From the NCBI RefSeq assembly GCF_026107645.2, contig NZ_JAPCHV010000006.1:161142-225141 (forward strand): DNA of 64,000 bases, in the 5' to 3' direction. The translations under genes were made by a program, and so were the position numbers. Positions 54,597-63,815 of the stretch are shown one piece after another; the first letter of the stretch is position 1; the number at the start of each line of letters is the position of its first letter. Below the pieces are notes generated by a model, which saw nothing but the letters and a program-made list of their open reading frames with translations, was not told the origin of the DNA and searched no databases. Source of the DNA: Flavobacterium sp. MFBS3-15. Its GTDB lineage: Bacteria; Bacteroidota; Bacteroidia; Flavobacteriales; Flavobacteriaceae.

Positions 54597-54824
54597 TTAC
54601 TTTGCCGGCCGTATCAAATTAGGATTATTCACGGGTTTCCCGGCCACAGTTTGGTCTGGAGGGGTAGAGGTAAGATGTCCATTTTGATCTACATAAGCAA
54701 TCATGCTCTCAAATCCCTTCCCCTTATTGTTATTTGTTTTCCTTTCAAGCTTTTTTGAAGCTTTGAATTTCTTTTTTAAAGCGTTTTTTTTTATACTTTC
54801 TTTTTTTTGAAAAGAATCAGCCAT
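54597..54824 (-). CDS. Small, very basic protein of unknown function
   Basis: The 75-residue protein has a Lys-rich first half (KKNALKKKFKASKKLERK), then NNNKGKGFESMIAYVDQNGHLTSTPPD. The ending YVD-NG-LTSTPPD is a pattern I recall from short proteins that flavobacteria encode next to cold-shock genes. It has no signal peptide, cysteine or membrane segment. RNA binding is a guess from the charge. It lies directly upstream of the cold-shock gene on the same strand, 75 bases away, but that gene has its own -7 box. Confidence 0.7.
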   Translation of the reverse strand: MADSFQKKESIKKNALKKKFKASKKLERKTNNNKGKGFESMIAYVDQNGHLTSTPPDQTVAGKPVNNPNLIRPAK

Positions 54825-54929
54825 ATGTTTTTTTAAATAAGTTATTTATTGTTTTATAAATCGGTTTGGAAGTTATTGAAGGCTAAAAAATGGTGTAAAC
54901 TGGAATTCTTATCCTGACCAGCAAGGAAA

Positions 54930-54969
54930 TTGGATAAAAGAAATGAGCCCGCTAAATACCGGGCTCATT
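54930..54969 (-). terminator. Terminator of the 55037-55255 gene
   Basis: AATGAGCCCG and CGGGCTCATT form a stem around a 7-base loop; on the minus strand TTCTTTTATCC follows. It ends about 70 bases after the stop codon. Confidence 0.75.
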
Positions 54970-55036
54970 ATATTTAAATTCAAATTTAATTCAAAATTTT
55001 ACCTGACATTGTTCAGTATACTATGGTGTGTATCTA

Positions 55037-55255
55037 CTAACCGAAAACAGACGTAAATGCTCCGTTTAACTTCTCTTTTATATCATCCGGCACATCATTC
55101 TTTGGGTATAGAAGCGCAGGTTTGTCATCAGCTGACTTCCCTATAATGAATACTTTTGATAGTGTTTTGCCTCTAAAGAAATCCATGTTATCTACCCTTA
55201 TCTGAAATGCAAGGGAGCTGAATTTTTCTTTTTTAACCTGGAAATCTGTCGCCAT
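55037..55255 (-). CDS. Small protein of unknown function
   Basis: The 72-residue protein starts MATDFQVKKEKFSSLAFQIRVDNMDFFRGKTLSKVF and ends KLNGAFTSVFG. It has no signal peptide, no cysteine and a regular beta-beta-helix look. I do not recognise the family. It has its own terminator, and AT-rich sequence surrounds it. Two small genes and a cold-shock gene on the same strand make a loose group. Confidence 0.65.
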   Translation of the reverse strand: MATDFQVKKEKFSSLAFQIRVDNMDFFRGKTLSKVFIIGKSADDKPALLYPKNDVPDDIKEKLNGAFTSVFG

Positions 55256-55352
55256 TTTATTGATTTAAAAATTATTTGCTACAAATATAATGATTATTTA
55301 TGGTAATAATAAGTTTTATAAAATTTATTTATAAATATGGGTTCCAAATAAA

Positions 55353-58106
55353 TTATAAATCATATCGTATTGTCAGTAGCAAATATCTTGGTTGAACTCT
55401 ATATCGTGATGTGTAGGTTGAGAATTGGTTAAAACTGTCGTCGTTCAGCGAGGTTGTATTAAGCAGATTAGTCCCGCCTACCTTGAATTCCCAATGACTG
55501 TCCTTTTTACGGTACATGATGTCAGCACTCAGGAAGTCATACTCATTGTCACTAGTCTTATCACTGTTATAGTAATGGTTGTATTCATATTCAGCCCTGA
55601 TGGTAAAAGAATCCCAAAAATAATAATTCAGGCTGGCAAACGGCTTGTGGTTATAGAAATTACTGGTGCCATAATCGTTTACAGAGAAGGTATAACCTAC
55701 TTCAACGTTAGGGATGGTTTTATAATTAGTCCCAAAAGTTCCATTGTAGCTTTGTGATAACTGTTCGTTCACCTGGCGTATCGAATTGTCAATGGATGGT
55801 TCACCGCTTGTTAATTCAGGGTCGAAACGGAAGTTATTGTACTTACTCCAATTTACAGATACATTTGTGCCTATTTTGTAAAAGCGGGCAAAGCTTCTGT
55901 TGTATCCTGCATTGGCCGAAAGCGATTCATCAGCATAAGGAGAGTTTTCAAGTGTACCTATCTGGTTGATACCGCTAAATGCCGAAAGGTTTTTCATGGC
56001 ATCCATCATATGTGTATAATTAACTGCCCCGAATATCTGTGTAAAGTTGAACATGTTATATTTTGAATACATCAGCGAGTGGTTCTGGTAAATGCCATTG
56101 TCGAGGTACCTGTTGCCCCGAAAAAGCGATTTGTAGCTGTTCATCACCAGTCCGCGGGCGAAATCAGCCACATCTGTAAAATTGGTTGTCATGCTATAGT
56201 TGTAAATCAGCCTTTCCGATTTGCGGATGTTATATTGTGCAAATACATCAGGTAATATTCTCCTAAAGTTATTTTCTACTCTGGTCCCCAATTGCTCATT
56301 CCATACATTATATTGATGGACTGTAAATCCGGGATTAAATTCGAAGCTTCCTGTAAGCCAACGGTAGTGTACACCCAGGAACAGGTCGTTGAACACATAA
56401 TCTACATTGTTCTTGGTATTCTCATTCAGGTCGTTTACCGAGCCATCATCCATAGTTTGGAATAACGCTGAATTGAAGTTTTGGAAGGAATAGGTATTGC
56501 CCAGGGTAAAATTGATATTACTCTTTGATGTTACCATATAATAGTAGTCAAGTTTGGCATCTGCTTTATTTGTCTTAATGAATCTTTCCTGCGAAATGTC
56601 GTAGCGGGTAGCAGGTTCAAGTCCTAAAGAAAGATCGGGATCTGAGCCAGGGGTGCTTGGGAACGGGTTCTCTGCCAGGTTGGCGTGGTACAACGGGTCT
56701 TCATCCTGGTAAATATGCTGTGCTTCAAAGGCAAAAATGTTCTTGTCGTTTAGCGTATAATATAGATTCAGGTTCTGGTTAAACGATAATGGTTTTTGTG
56801 CTTTATCGGTATAGATGTCCTGGCTTTGCGATGTTTCGGGAAATACTTGCGACAGCAATGCATTCCCTTCTTCCTGGTTGGATGTTTTCAGGAAAGCATC
56901 ATAGTCAAAATGCAGGTTGGCGTTCGGCTTATAGCTCGAACTCAACTTGAACATGGCAAATTCGCTTTTTTGCTCGGAAGTCGACTCCGTATCCTGTGTC
57001 GTTTGGGGTTCGCCTGTAACAGGGTCAAGGAGTACGCTACGGCTCACGGTTTCCATTTCAGTACGGTTGGAGTTGATAATTGTAAAGCCGCTCAGGTTCC
57101 ATTTGTCGGTCACATTGTAGCTAAAGTTGCCGGCACCGAACTTAGTTTCTATTTCCTTTGCCCTGTTATTCCGCATCAGCGAAAGCCCCAGGTCATTGGA
57201 GCCGATGTTGAATGACGTGCCACTCCTGCGCATCAGGTTACGGAATCCGCCAGAGAACTTAAAGTAGTCCGACATAGTGAGTGGGAGTTCACCCGTATTA
57301 TTAAAGTTGCCAATAAAATTCAGGCTGTACTTCGGGTTATAATAAAATATCTTCGGATTTAGTATGTACCGCTCCCCTTCGCCAATGCTGGCCCCGGCAG
57401 CCATATCGCCAAACCAAAAATTCTTTTTGCCGTCCTTCAGTTTGATGTTCATGGCAACATTATCTTCATTGTTCTGTACACCGCGCAACTGGCTTACTTC
57501 ATTGTAATTGCGCAATACCTCCACTTTACTCACCGCATCGGCAGGGATATTTTTTACGCCCAGTTTGGTATCGCCATCAAAAAAATCTTTGCCTTCTACC
57601 ATTAGTTTCGAAACACTTTTACCTTCCACTTTTACATTACCGTCAGCATCTACCTCTACGCCGGGCAGCTTTTTGAGGACGTCCTCAAGCTTTCGTTCAC
57701 TACCGTTGGTAAATGAGTCGGAATTATATACAATGGTGTCTCCTTTAATGGTAACAGGCATTTCGTGGACAATCTCGACTTCATCCAGCATGATTCCAGC
57801 TTTCATAGTAATGACCTTTACCATATTTTCGGTACCGGTAGTTATGGTCTCTTCATAAGCTGCAAAGCCGATATAGCTCGCCTTGATGATATATTGGGTA
57901 TTGGCGCTCAATACCAATTGGAATTTCCCTTTATCGTTGGTAATGGCATAGGAGTCCATTGCATTGGTAGCCTTGTTCACGGCCATAACGTTCCCCATTT
58001 CGAGCGGCGCTCCAAGGGAATCGCGCAGCACGCCTTCGTAACGTATGTTTTGTGAATAGGAAAAGGCAGATAGTAATAAAGCGAAGGCAAACAGTAATTT
58101 TTTCAT
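55353..58106 (-). CDS. Outer-membrane beta-barrel protein with carboxypeptidase-like N-terminal domain (TonB-receptor-like)
   Basis: The product has 917 residues. A signal peptide (LLFAFALLLSAFSYSQ) precedes a CarboxypepD_reg-like domain (about 22-110, LRDSLGAPLEMGNVMAVNK) and a plug-like region (SDSFTNGSERKLEDVLKKLPGVEVDADGNV, SKVEVLRNYNEVSQLRG). The barrel belongs to the OMP_b-brl_3 type and ends YLLLTIRYDL. I see no SusD partner, so a glycan locus is unlikely. It is the last gene of the minus-strand run that begins with four GLPGLI genes and starts 30 bases after the last of them. Confidence 0.87.
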   Translation of the reverse strand: MKKLLFAFALLLSAFSYSQNIRYEGVLRDSLGAPLEMGNVMAVNKATNAMDSYAITNDKGKFQLVLSANTQYIIKASYIGFAAYEETITTGTENMVKVITMKAGIMLDEVEIVHEMPVTIKGDTIVYNSDSFTNGSERKLEDVLKKLPGVEVDADGNVKVEGKSVSKLMVEGKDFFDGDTKLGVKNIPADAVSKVEVLRNYNEVSQLRGVQNNEDNVAMNIKLKDGKKNFWFGDMAAGASIGEGERYILNPKIFYYNPKYSLNFIGNFNNTGELPLTMSDYFKFSGGFRNLMRRSGTSFNIGSNDLGLSLMRNNRAKEIETKFGAGNFSYNVTDKWNLSGFTIINSNRTEMETVSRSVLLDPVTGEPQTTQDTESTSEQKSEFAMFKLSSSYKPNANLHFDYDAFLKTSNQEEGNALLSQVFPETSQSQDIYTDKAQKPLSFNQNLNLYYTLNDKNIFAFEAQHIYQDEDPLYHANLAENPFPSTPGSDPDLSLGLEPATRYDISQERFIKTNKADAKLDYYYMVTSKSNINFTLGNTYSFQNFNSALFQTMDDGSVNDLNENTKNNVDYVFNDLFLGVHYRWLTGSFEFNPGFTVHQYNVWNEQLGTRVENNFRRILPDVFAQYNIRKSERLIYNYSMTTNFTDVADFARGLVMNSYKSLFRGNRYLDNGIYQNHSLMYSKYNMFNFTQIFGAVNYTHMMDAMKNLSAFSGINQIGTLENSPYADESLSANAGYNRSFARFYKIGTNVSVNWSKYNNFRFDPELTSGEPSIDNSIRQVNEQLSQSYNGTFGTNYKTIPNVEVGYTFSVNDYGTSNFYNHKPFASLNYYFWDSFTIRAEYEYNHYYNSDKTSDNEYDFLSADIMYRKKDSHWEFKVGGTNLLNTTSLNDDSFNQFSTYTSRYRVQPRYLLLTIRYDL

Positions 58107-58136
58107 TGTGTGTTATTGGTTATTGGTGCATAGGGG

Positions 58137-58973
58137 TTACCCTCCTATGCGTATAGTGCGCGTTGTCCTTATGGTTCCGGGGTTCGATGGGCCATCATTC
58201 ATTTCCATCATTTCCTGCGATTTTTTTTCCATTATTTCATTAAACTCTTTCCTTGTTACGCTAGTTCCCCTTTTGGGCATTTTTATTTCAAATTTTTCTT
58301 TTGGGTTGAGTATAATTTTGGAGCATAGTAAAATTGTATTGACATCATTCACTTCCAGTATTAGCCCGGGCAACCCCCAGTAATCACCGGGACCGTTGCT
58401 TATCGGGATGTCAGGTGTATACCATGCTATAATGTTCATATCTTTTGTCGGTGCCGACGTCAGGCTTACGGCTTTATCACCTTCCTCGGGCTGCTTGGCT
58501 TTTATGACAGCCGTTGCCTTGTAGCAGGTATAATTGCCAATTTTTTTTGTTTCACCGGTCATTTTCCACTCCCGTTTTTCCAGTTGTTCGGTAATGAGGA
58601 ACTCCTTTCCAAAAATCTCGGTTTCTGTAAGCGCTGTCTGGTCTTTAAGGTTTTTGTACAGGGTGCCCCCACCGTTGAAGTTTATCGAGACCATAACACT
58701 TCCGTCGCCGGAGGGTTTATTAAGCTTCTCTTCCTCCTTATATAACGATGTTGTTTTGTCAAATTGCAGTGTAAAGGTTTTTTCAAAGGCTTTTTTAAGC
58801 TGTTCCTGTATCTGGGCGTCAATCTCAGGGGGAAGGGTGCCACCTTCGGTTTTTGTTTCAGTCTCGTCAAAGTTGAAGGTCGTTTTCGACTCATAAACAG
58901 CGGTCCCCTTGAAATTTTGGGCAGATACATAAAACGAAATGAGCGCAAAAAGATAAAGCAATTTGTTTTTCAT
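58137..58973 (-). CDS. GLPGLI-family secreted protein (fourth in the run)
   Basis: The 278-residue protein has a signal peptide (LLYLFALISFYVSAQ), a start FKGTAVYESKTTF, and the family motif DYWGLPGLILEV. Two cysteines shared by all four copies are in GNYTCYKAT and ILLCSK. The C-terminus is TIRIGG. The GLPGLI family (TIGR01200) is known only from Bacteroidota and has no assigned function. It lies 30 bases before the beta-barrel gene. Confidence 0.88.
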   Translation of the reverse strand: MKNKLLYLFALISFYVSAQNFKGTAVYESKTTFNFDETETKTEGGTLPPEIDAQIQEQLKKAFEKTFTLQFDKTTSLYKEEEKLNKPSGDGSVMVSINFNGGGTLYKNLKDQTALTETEIFGKEFLITEQLEKREWKMTGETKKIGNYTCYKATAVIKAKQPEEGDKAVSLTSAPTKDMNIIAWYTPDIPISNGPGDYWGLPGLILEVNDVNTILLCSKIILNPKEKFEIKMPKRGTSVTRKEFNEIMEKKSQEMMEMNDGPSNPGTIRTTRTIRIGG

Positions 58974-59063
58974 GAGTATAGATTTTTAGTTTACTTACAA
59001 ATAAACTAAATTATTAGTTGTAAAACTATTTTTGTAGTTAAAAAACTAAAATCATAGTTAATG

Positions 59064-59870
59064 TTAGCCTCCTATAGTTATTGTCATCGATTTTGATCCT
59101 GGCTTTGGGGCATACAGGTCTTTCATCTCTTCAGATTTTTTCCTTCCAATTTCATTAAATTTTTCCTGAGTTACCTTTTGACCTTTGCTTGGTGCCTTTA
59201 CTTCAACCTTTTCTTTCGGGTTTAGGGTAAGTTTAGTACAGAGCATGGTCATATTGTCTGTCGATATGCCAAGTATTAGTCCCGGCAACCCCCAATATTC
59301 GCTTGGCCCATGGCTAACCGGTATTTCGGGAGCATACCATGCAGTAACCACAATCTCCCTGCGGGGCAATGATGCCATCAGGTCGATCGCTTTGTCCGCT
59401 CCGTCAGCTTTTGGCGGTTCTATAACAATTGTATAGGTGGCTTTGTAGCAGGTATAGTTGCCAATTTTTTTAGTTTCATTTTCCAGTTTCCAGTCCGGTT
59501 TTTCTAAAGAATCCTGCACAATGAACTCTTTATCATAAAGCTCCCTTTCATAAAGTACTATTCCTTCTTTAAGATTGTTATACCTTTTTCCCGGGGTGAA
59601 TGGCCGCATGCCGGCTGGGGCATTGGGGTTGAGCTTTACCACCATTTCGTATACTGATGCTGTTTTATCGAAATATAGTATGTACGAATTCTCAATCGGT
59701 TTGGAAAGCGCTTCTTTCATTTGGGCTTCCATGGCAGGATCTACACCCGTCATCTTGATGGTAGCATTTTTGCGGGTTGTAACCGATTGGTATTCGGCAA
59801 CACCTTTGAACTCCTGAGCAACGGCATTGGAGCCAATTAAAAACAGTAGTAGGTAAAAGTACTTCTTCAT
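59064..59870 (-). CDS. GLPGLI-family secreted protein (third in the run)
   Basis: The 268-residue paralogue has a signal peptide (YLLLFLIGSNAVAQ), FKGVAEYQSVTTRK, GNYTCYKATYT, AWYAPEIPVSHGPSEYWGLPGLILGIS and MLCTKLTLNPKEKVEVK, and ends TITIGG. It shares more with the second copy (AWYAPEIPVSHGP, DPAMEAQMKEALSKP) than with the first and fourth, so one pair is a younger duplication. Confidence 0.88.
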   Translation of the reverse strand: MKKYFYLLLFLIGSNAVAQEFKGVAEYQSVTTRKNATIKMTGVDPAMEAQMKEALSKPIENSYILYFDKTASVYEMVVKLNPNAPAGMRPFTPGKRYNNLKEGIVLYERELYDKEFIVQDSLEKPDWKLENETKKIGNYTCYKATYTIVIEPPKADGADKAIDLMASLPRREIVVTAWYAPEIPVSHGPSEYWGLPGLILGISTDNMTMLCTKLTLNPKEKVEVKAPSKGQKVTQEKFNEIGRKKSEEMKDLYAPKPGSKSMTITIGG

Positions 59871-59920
59871 GAATCCATTTTTTAGTTATGAAAAATATCA
59901 GTACAATGTAAGGAATTTGA

Positions 59921-60709
59921 TTAATGCCTGCGGGGTTTGGTGTTCCGCATTTCCCTCATTTCCTCAGCCTTTTTGGAAATTATATCCATAAATTCCTTTT
60001 TCGTTACTTTTTCACCTTTGTTAGGCACTTTCAAGTCAACACCTTCGGCTGGGTTAAGAACCAGTTTTGAGCATAAAATGTTCATATTGTCGGTGCTTAT
60101 GCATAATATCATTCCCGGAAGTCCCCAATAATTATCAGGGCCATGGCTCACAGGTATTTCGGGAGCATACCATGCTGTTACTACCATTTCATCGGGCAAT
60201 GACCCCAGCAGGTCTGTTGCCTTTTCGTTTTCGGGTCCTGTTCTCGATGGCCTCTTGATCGTGTAGGCGGCTTTGTAGCAGGTGTAGTTACCTATTTTCT
60301 TTGTCTCATTGACCAGTTGCCACTCTCGCATCTTCAGGGAATCGGTTACTAAAAATTCCTTTCCGAAAACCTCTTTTTCCTCGATGGTTACTTTAGCCTT
60401 CAGGTCACGATAGGTTTTTCCGGTCACTAAATTTGCTGTCGTTCTTCCGTAGCCTGCGGATTTTATGTCCAGTTTTTGATTTTCCTCATAAACAGAAACT
60501 GTTTTGTCAAAATAGAGCGTGAATTGTCTTTCAACAGGTTTTGATAGCGCCTCTTTCATCCGGGCCTGCATGGCCGGGTCAAGCTTCGATATCCTGGACT
60601 CCAAATTTTTCAGGGTGGATACAGATTCATAAACGGCAATGCCTTTAAAATCCTGTGCATATAAATAAACTGTAGCCATTATGGTACAGCAGAGCAGTAA
60701 TTTTTTCAT
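59921..60709 (-). CDS. GLPGLI-family secreted protein (second in the run)
   Basis: The 262-residue paralogue has a signal peptide (MKKLLLCCTIMATVYLYAQ), FKGIAVYESVSTL, DPAMQARMKEALSKPVE, GNYTCYKAAYT, and a changed motif NYWGLPGMILCIS with an extra cysteine right after it; ILCSKLVLNP follows. It lacks the Gly-Gly end of the other three and stops with TKPRRH. The gap to the next gene is 50 bases. Confidence 0.87.
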   Translation of the reverse strand: MKKLLLCCTIMATVYLYAQDFKGIAVYESVSTLKNLESRISKLDPAMQARMKEALSKPVERQFTLYFDKTVSVYEENQKLDIKSAGYGRTTANLVTGKTYRDLKAKVTIEEKEVFGKEFLVTDSLKMREWQLVNETKKIGNYTCYKAAYTIKRPSRTGPENEKATDLLGSLPDEMVVTAWYAPEIPVSHGPDNYWGLPGMILCISTDNMNILCSKLVLNPAEGVDLKVPNKGEKVTKKEFMDIISKKAEEMREMRNTKPRRH

Positions 60710-60795
60710 AAAATTGGTTTAGGTTGGAGCTAAGAGAACAGCAAACAACTCTGGTTTAGTATGTTTATGAAAGAAAAATCTGCAAACTACCTTAT

Positions 60796-61689
60796 TTACC
60801 CGCCAAAACGCATCCTCCTGCCGCCGCCGCCCGGCGCGCCATACATGTCCTGCATCTCCTGGATTTTTTTGGACATGATTTCGGCAAACTCTGCCTGCGT
60901 AACCTTTTCACCCTTTTTAGGTGCCTTAATTTCAGATTTTTCTTTTGGATTTAAAACTACTTTAGAGCAAAGCAGCACCGTTTTATCATCAGAAACTTCT
61001 AATATGAGTCCCGGAAGCCCCCAGTAGTTGCCCGGGCCCTGGCTTACGGGTATCTCGGGGGTGTACCAAGCGGTGATAATTTTGGTGTCGGGCATTTCCA
61101 CCATCTCCATGAAGTTGGTCTTTTTTAGTTCCTCTTCACTTTTCTTCTTCATCTCTTCTTCAGCACCTTTCTTTGGGCGGTAATTCATCATGTTCGACTT
61201 GTCCACCGGGATTTCGGCTGTAGCCTTGTAGCAGGTGTAGTTGCCTATTTTTTTCGACTCGTTTACCATGACCCATTTTATTCCCGGCAGCGAATCACTA
61301 ACCAGAAACTCTTTTCCGAAAATATCTTTTTCCTGCAGCATGGTTTTTTCCTTCACATTTTTATAGTGCTTTCCGCCGCCGCCCATTATAGAGCCCATCA
61401 TTTTGAATCCCTGCGCCATTGGATCGTTCGGGCTGTCCAGTTTTTCCTCTTCTTCATATGTAGATGCCGTTCGGTCAAACTTCAGGACAAAGGTTTTCTC
61501 GAACATTTTTTTAACGCGGTCCTCAATCATCTTCTGCATTTCGGGAGTGATTTCCTTGTTCTGCCCGCTAAATTTCTTCATGTCTTCCATGCTGGTTTTG
61601 GATTCATAGGTAGCCACACCCTGGAAATCCTGGGCTGCTGCATTCAGCATCGAAAGTAATGCTGCTGCTAAGTAAAAAAAATGCTTCAT
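60796..61689 (-). CDS. GLPGLI-family secreted protein (first in the run)
   Basis: The 297-residue protein is the longest copy because of a Lys/Glu-rich insert (KKGAEEEMKKKSEEELKK). It has a signal peptide (FYLAAALLSMLNAAAQ), FQGVATYESKTSM, GNYTCYKATAE, AWYTPEIPVSQGPGNYWGLPGLILEVS and VLLCSKVVLNPKEKSEIK, and ends RRMRFGG. It heads the operon; divergent from it, 127 bases away, lies the 61817 gene. Confidence 0.88.
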   Translation of the reverse strand: MKHFFYLAAALLSMLNAAAQDFQGVATYESKTSMEDMKKFSGQNKEITPEMQKMIEDRVKKMFEKTFVLKFDRTASTYEEEEKLDSPNDPMAQGFKMMGSIMGGGGKHYKNVKEKTMLQEKDIFGKEFLVSDSLPGIKWVMVNESKKIGNYTCYKATAEIPVDKSNMMNYRPKKGAEEEMKKKSEEELKKTNFMEMVEMPDTKIITAWYTPEIPVSQGPGNYWGLPGLILEVSDDKTVLLCSKVVLNPKEKSEIKAPKKGEKVTQAEFAEIMSKKIQEMQDMYGAPGGGGRRMRFGG

Positions 61690-61816
61690 AGTTTTCTAGG
61701 TTTACAGTTAGACGAGTATGAATTGGTTTCGTTACATGAATTTCCGGTAAAATGTGATGCTTTTAGCTGTTTAGAATAATACTGTATATGGCAATGTTAT
61801 TTTTTTGTACTTTGCC

Positions 61817-62614
61817 ATGATGAAAGCAATGCTGTCAATCCTAACGCTATTTATCATTACTGCCACTATGGCGCAGGATGCTGTCATTCCTGTAAAGTTA
61901 TTCAACAGTTCCAAAGCAGGGCCGGAGCAGTATTTGGGGGCCGATAGTTATGGCTGGCAGTATACGGTGCTTGATAATGAATTGCGAAAGGAAAAGGACG
62001 GACAGGTGCTCAAGTTCAAAGCGCTTTCACTGGGCAATATTTACAGGGCCGATTTGCAGAATCCCTTACAGATCGTATTGTTCTACCGGAAATTCAATAC
62101 GGTTGTGCTGCTGGACAATCAAATGAACGAAACCTCACGCATCAATTTTTCCGATATTCCCCAGCCCATCATTGCCGAGGCTGTAGGTCTTGCCTCACAA
62201 AACCGCCTATGGGTATATGATGTGGCAATGCAGCAGGTAGGGCTGTATGATTTAGCTAAGGGTAATTTTCGTACGCTGGCACCGCCATTCAATGACGGGA
62301 TAAAGTATTACCAAAACGATTACAACTACTTTTATTGGATAGATGCAAATAACAACTGGTATGCGGTAAACCTTTTTGGTAAAGTCAATTCGTTGGGTAA
62401 AGTGCCCGACTTTGACCAGTTGCAGATAGTGTCATCCAATACTTTATTATATAGCAGGGGAGGGATAATGTATCAATATAATCCGGCAAAGGAGACAAGT
62501 TCTTCAATTGATGCTGTGGAAAAAAGCTTCCGTAGTTTCTATTATGCAGGGGAAATTTTGTCTATTTTTACCGACTCCGTAATTATCCACTATAAAGTAA
62601 CATTACTAAAATAA
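61817..62614 (+). CDS. Secreted propeller-like protein of unknown function
   Basis: The 265-residue protein has a signal peptide (MLSILTLFIITATMAQ) and repeated short beta segments of the type LYDLAKGNFRTL, VVLLDNQMNETSRI, NWYAVNLFGKVNSLG, which look like blades of a beta-propeller; I recognise no named family. The frame is open from a TTG at 61805, but the ATG at 61817 or 61820 is the better start. A TACTTTG word ends 2 bases before that ATG. The stop codon overlaps the ATG of the kinase gene (TAATG), so the two are coupled. Confidence 0.72.
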   Translation: MMKAMLSILTLFIITATMAQDAVIPVKLFNSSKAGPEQYLGADSYGWQYTVLDNELRKEKDGQVLKFKALSLGNIYRADLQNPLQIVLFYRKFNTVVLLDNQMNETSRINFSDIPQPIIAEAVGLASQNRLWVYDVAMQQVGLYDLAKGNFRTLAPPFNDGIKYYQNDYNYFYWIDANNNWYAVNLFGKVNSLGKVPDFDQLQIVSSNTLLYSRGGIMYQYNPAKETSSSIDAVEKSFRSFYYAGEILSIFTDSVIIHYKVTLLK

Positions 62615-63228
62615 TGCATATAGCAGTCGCAGGCAACATTGGCGCCGGTAAGACCACACTCACAGGCCTTTTGGCAAAACATTTCAAATGGGAACCCCAC
62701 TACGAGGATGTGGTGGATAATCCCTACCTTGATGATTTTTACCACCAAATGGAGCGTTGGTCGTTTAACCTGCAAATCTATTTCCTAAACAGCCGCTTTA
62801 GCCAAATCATGCAGATTCGTGAAAGTGGGAAAAACATCATACAGGACCGTACTATATATGAAGACTCGCATATTTTTGCGCCTAATCTTCATGCTATGGG
62901 CCTGATGACCAATCGTGACTTTAATAATTACAAGTCGCTTTTTGAGCTGATGGAAAAATTTGTAGGTGCTCCGGATCTGCTCATTTACCTACGCAGTTCG
63001 ATACCTAACCTCGTAAAACAGATACACAGTCGCGGCCGCGATTACGAAAATTCCATTTCCATCGATTACTTGAGCCGCCTTAACGAACGCTACGAAGCCT
63101 GGATACAAAGTTATGACAAGGGCAAGCTCCTTATTATAGATGTAGATAAGTTGGATTTTGTCAATAATCCGGAAGATCTTGGTCAGATCATCAACCGTAT
63201 AAACGCCGAGGTGAATGGGTTGTTTTAA
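62614..63228 (+). CDS. Deoxynucleoside kinase
   Basis: The 204-residue cytoplasmic kinase has the P-loop GNIGAGKT (residues 7-14), the substrate-binding region YEDVVDNPYLDDFY, the DR-x motif in IIQDRTIYEDSHIFA, and the lid-like SRGRDYENSI. It belongs to the dNK/dGK family and should phosphorylate a deoxynucleoside for salvage; adenosine or guanosine type cannot be told. Coupling to a secreted-protein gene is unusual for it. Confidence 0.9.
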   Translation: MHIAVAGNIGAGKTTLTGLLAKHFKWEPHYEDVVDNPYLDDFYHQMERWSFNLQIYFLNSRFSQIMQIRESGKNIIQDRTIYEDSHIFAPNLHAMGLMTNRDFNNYKSLFELMEKFVGAPDLLIYLRSSIPNLVKQIHSRGRDYENSISIDYLSRLNERYEAWIQSYDKGKLLIIDVDKLDFVNNPEDLGQIINRINAEVNGLF

Positions 63229-63531
63229 ACCACATTATAATTTATAGTATAAAATGTACATCGCTGCACTATATTGATTACTTCTAAGTAATAAGGTCAG
63301 ACGAAAAATATTTTATAATCGCTAATTATATATTATAAAGGTCGATACGTCATCGGTCGCCCTTGCCATTACCCGCAGTATCGACTGATCAGAAACATTG
63401 ATCGGTAATACCTGCAATCAAAAATGCTTTATAGTAAATCACTCGAAAAAAACTTCCATTCCCAAAGTTCACCTTATCAGATAGTTAAGAAAAAGTTTAG
63501 GAAAAAAGATTAAAAAAGATGATTTAAAAGT
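63229..63531. other. AT-rich intergenic stretch before the rRNA-type promoters
   Basis: I see no ORF, tRNA or clear terminator in these 300 bases. There are short inverted words (GATCAGAAACATTGATC near 63388; GGTCGATACG and CGACTG around 63340-63380) and a long AT-rich part that could act as an upstream element for the promoters that follow. Confidence 0.5.
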
Positions 63532-63561
63532 TTGGAAAAGCGGAAAAGGTTACTACTTTTG
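63532..63561 (+). promoter_or_regulatory. First tandem rRNA-type promoter
   Basis: TTG (63532-63534), 19 bases and TACTTTTG (63554-63561) match the Bacteroidota consensus exactly in sequence and spacing. A-rich sequence lies upstream. GCACCCGC follows directly, as after the third promoter. Confidence 0.75.
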
Positions 63562-63580
63562 CACCCGCAATAACGGCAAT

Positions 63581-63600
63581 GTTCATAGGCAAATTGACAC
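63581..63600 (+). other. Leader word GTTCATAGGCAAATTGACAC, first copy
   Basis: The word stands about 20 bases after the first promoter and returns in changed form at 63908 after the third (GTTCATAGACATATTG...). It may be part of an antitermination or processing signal of the rRNA leader. Confidence 0.5.
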
Positions 63601-63689
63601 CGCAACAAGCCTTTTAAAAAGAGGATTTTTACTATTATGTAGTGAGATGAGGATTCGGAAAAAGGATTGAAAAAAAAGTAAAAAAAGAT

Positions 63690-63721
63690 TTGGATTGTGT
63701 TGGAAAAAGAAATTATCTTTG
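63690..63721 (+). promoter_or_regulatory. Second tandem rRNA-type promoter
   Basis: TTG (63690-63692), 21 bases and TATCTTTG (63714-63721) fit the consensus; another TTG gives a 16-base spacer. It stands about 160 bases after the first. Confidence 0.65.
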
Positions 63722-63815
63722 CCCTCCCTAACCGACAGGAAAGGAAAGCAGGTTCACTTCAAGATTTACTGAAAACGGCGCGAGAAAATAATTTCAAAAA
63801 AAGTTTTCAAAACGC

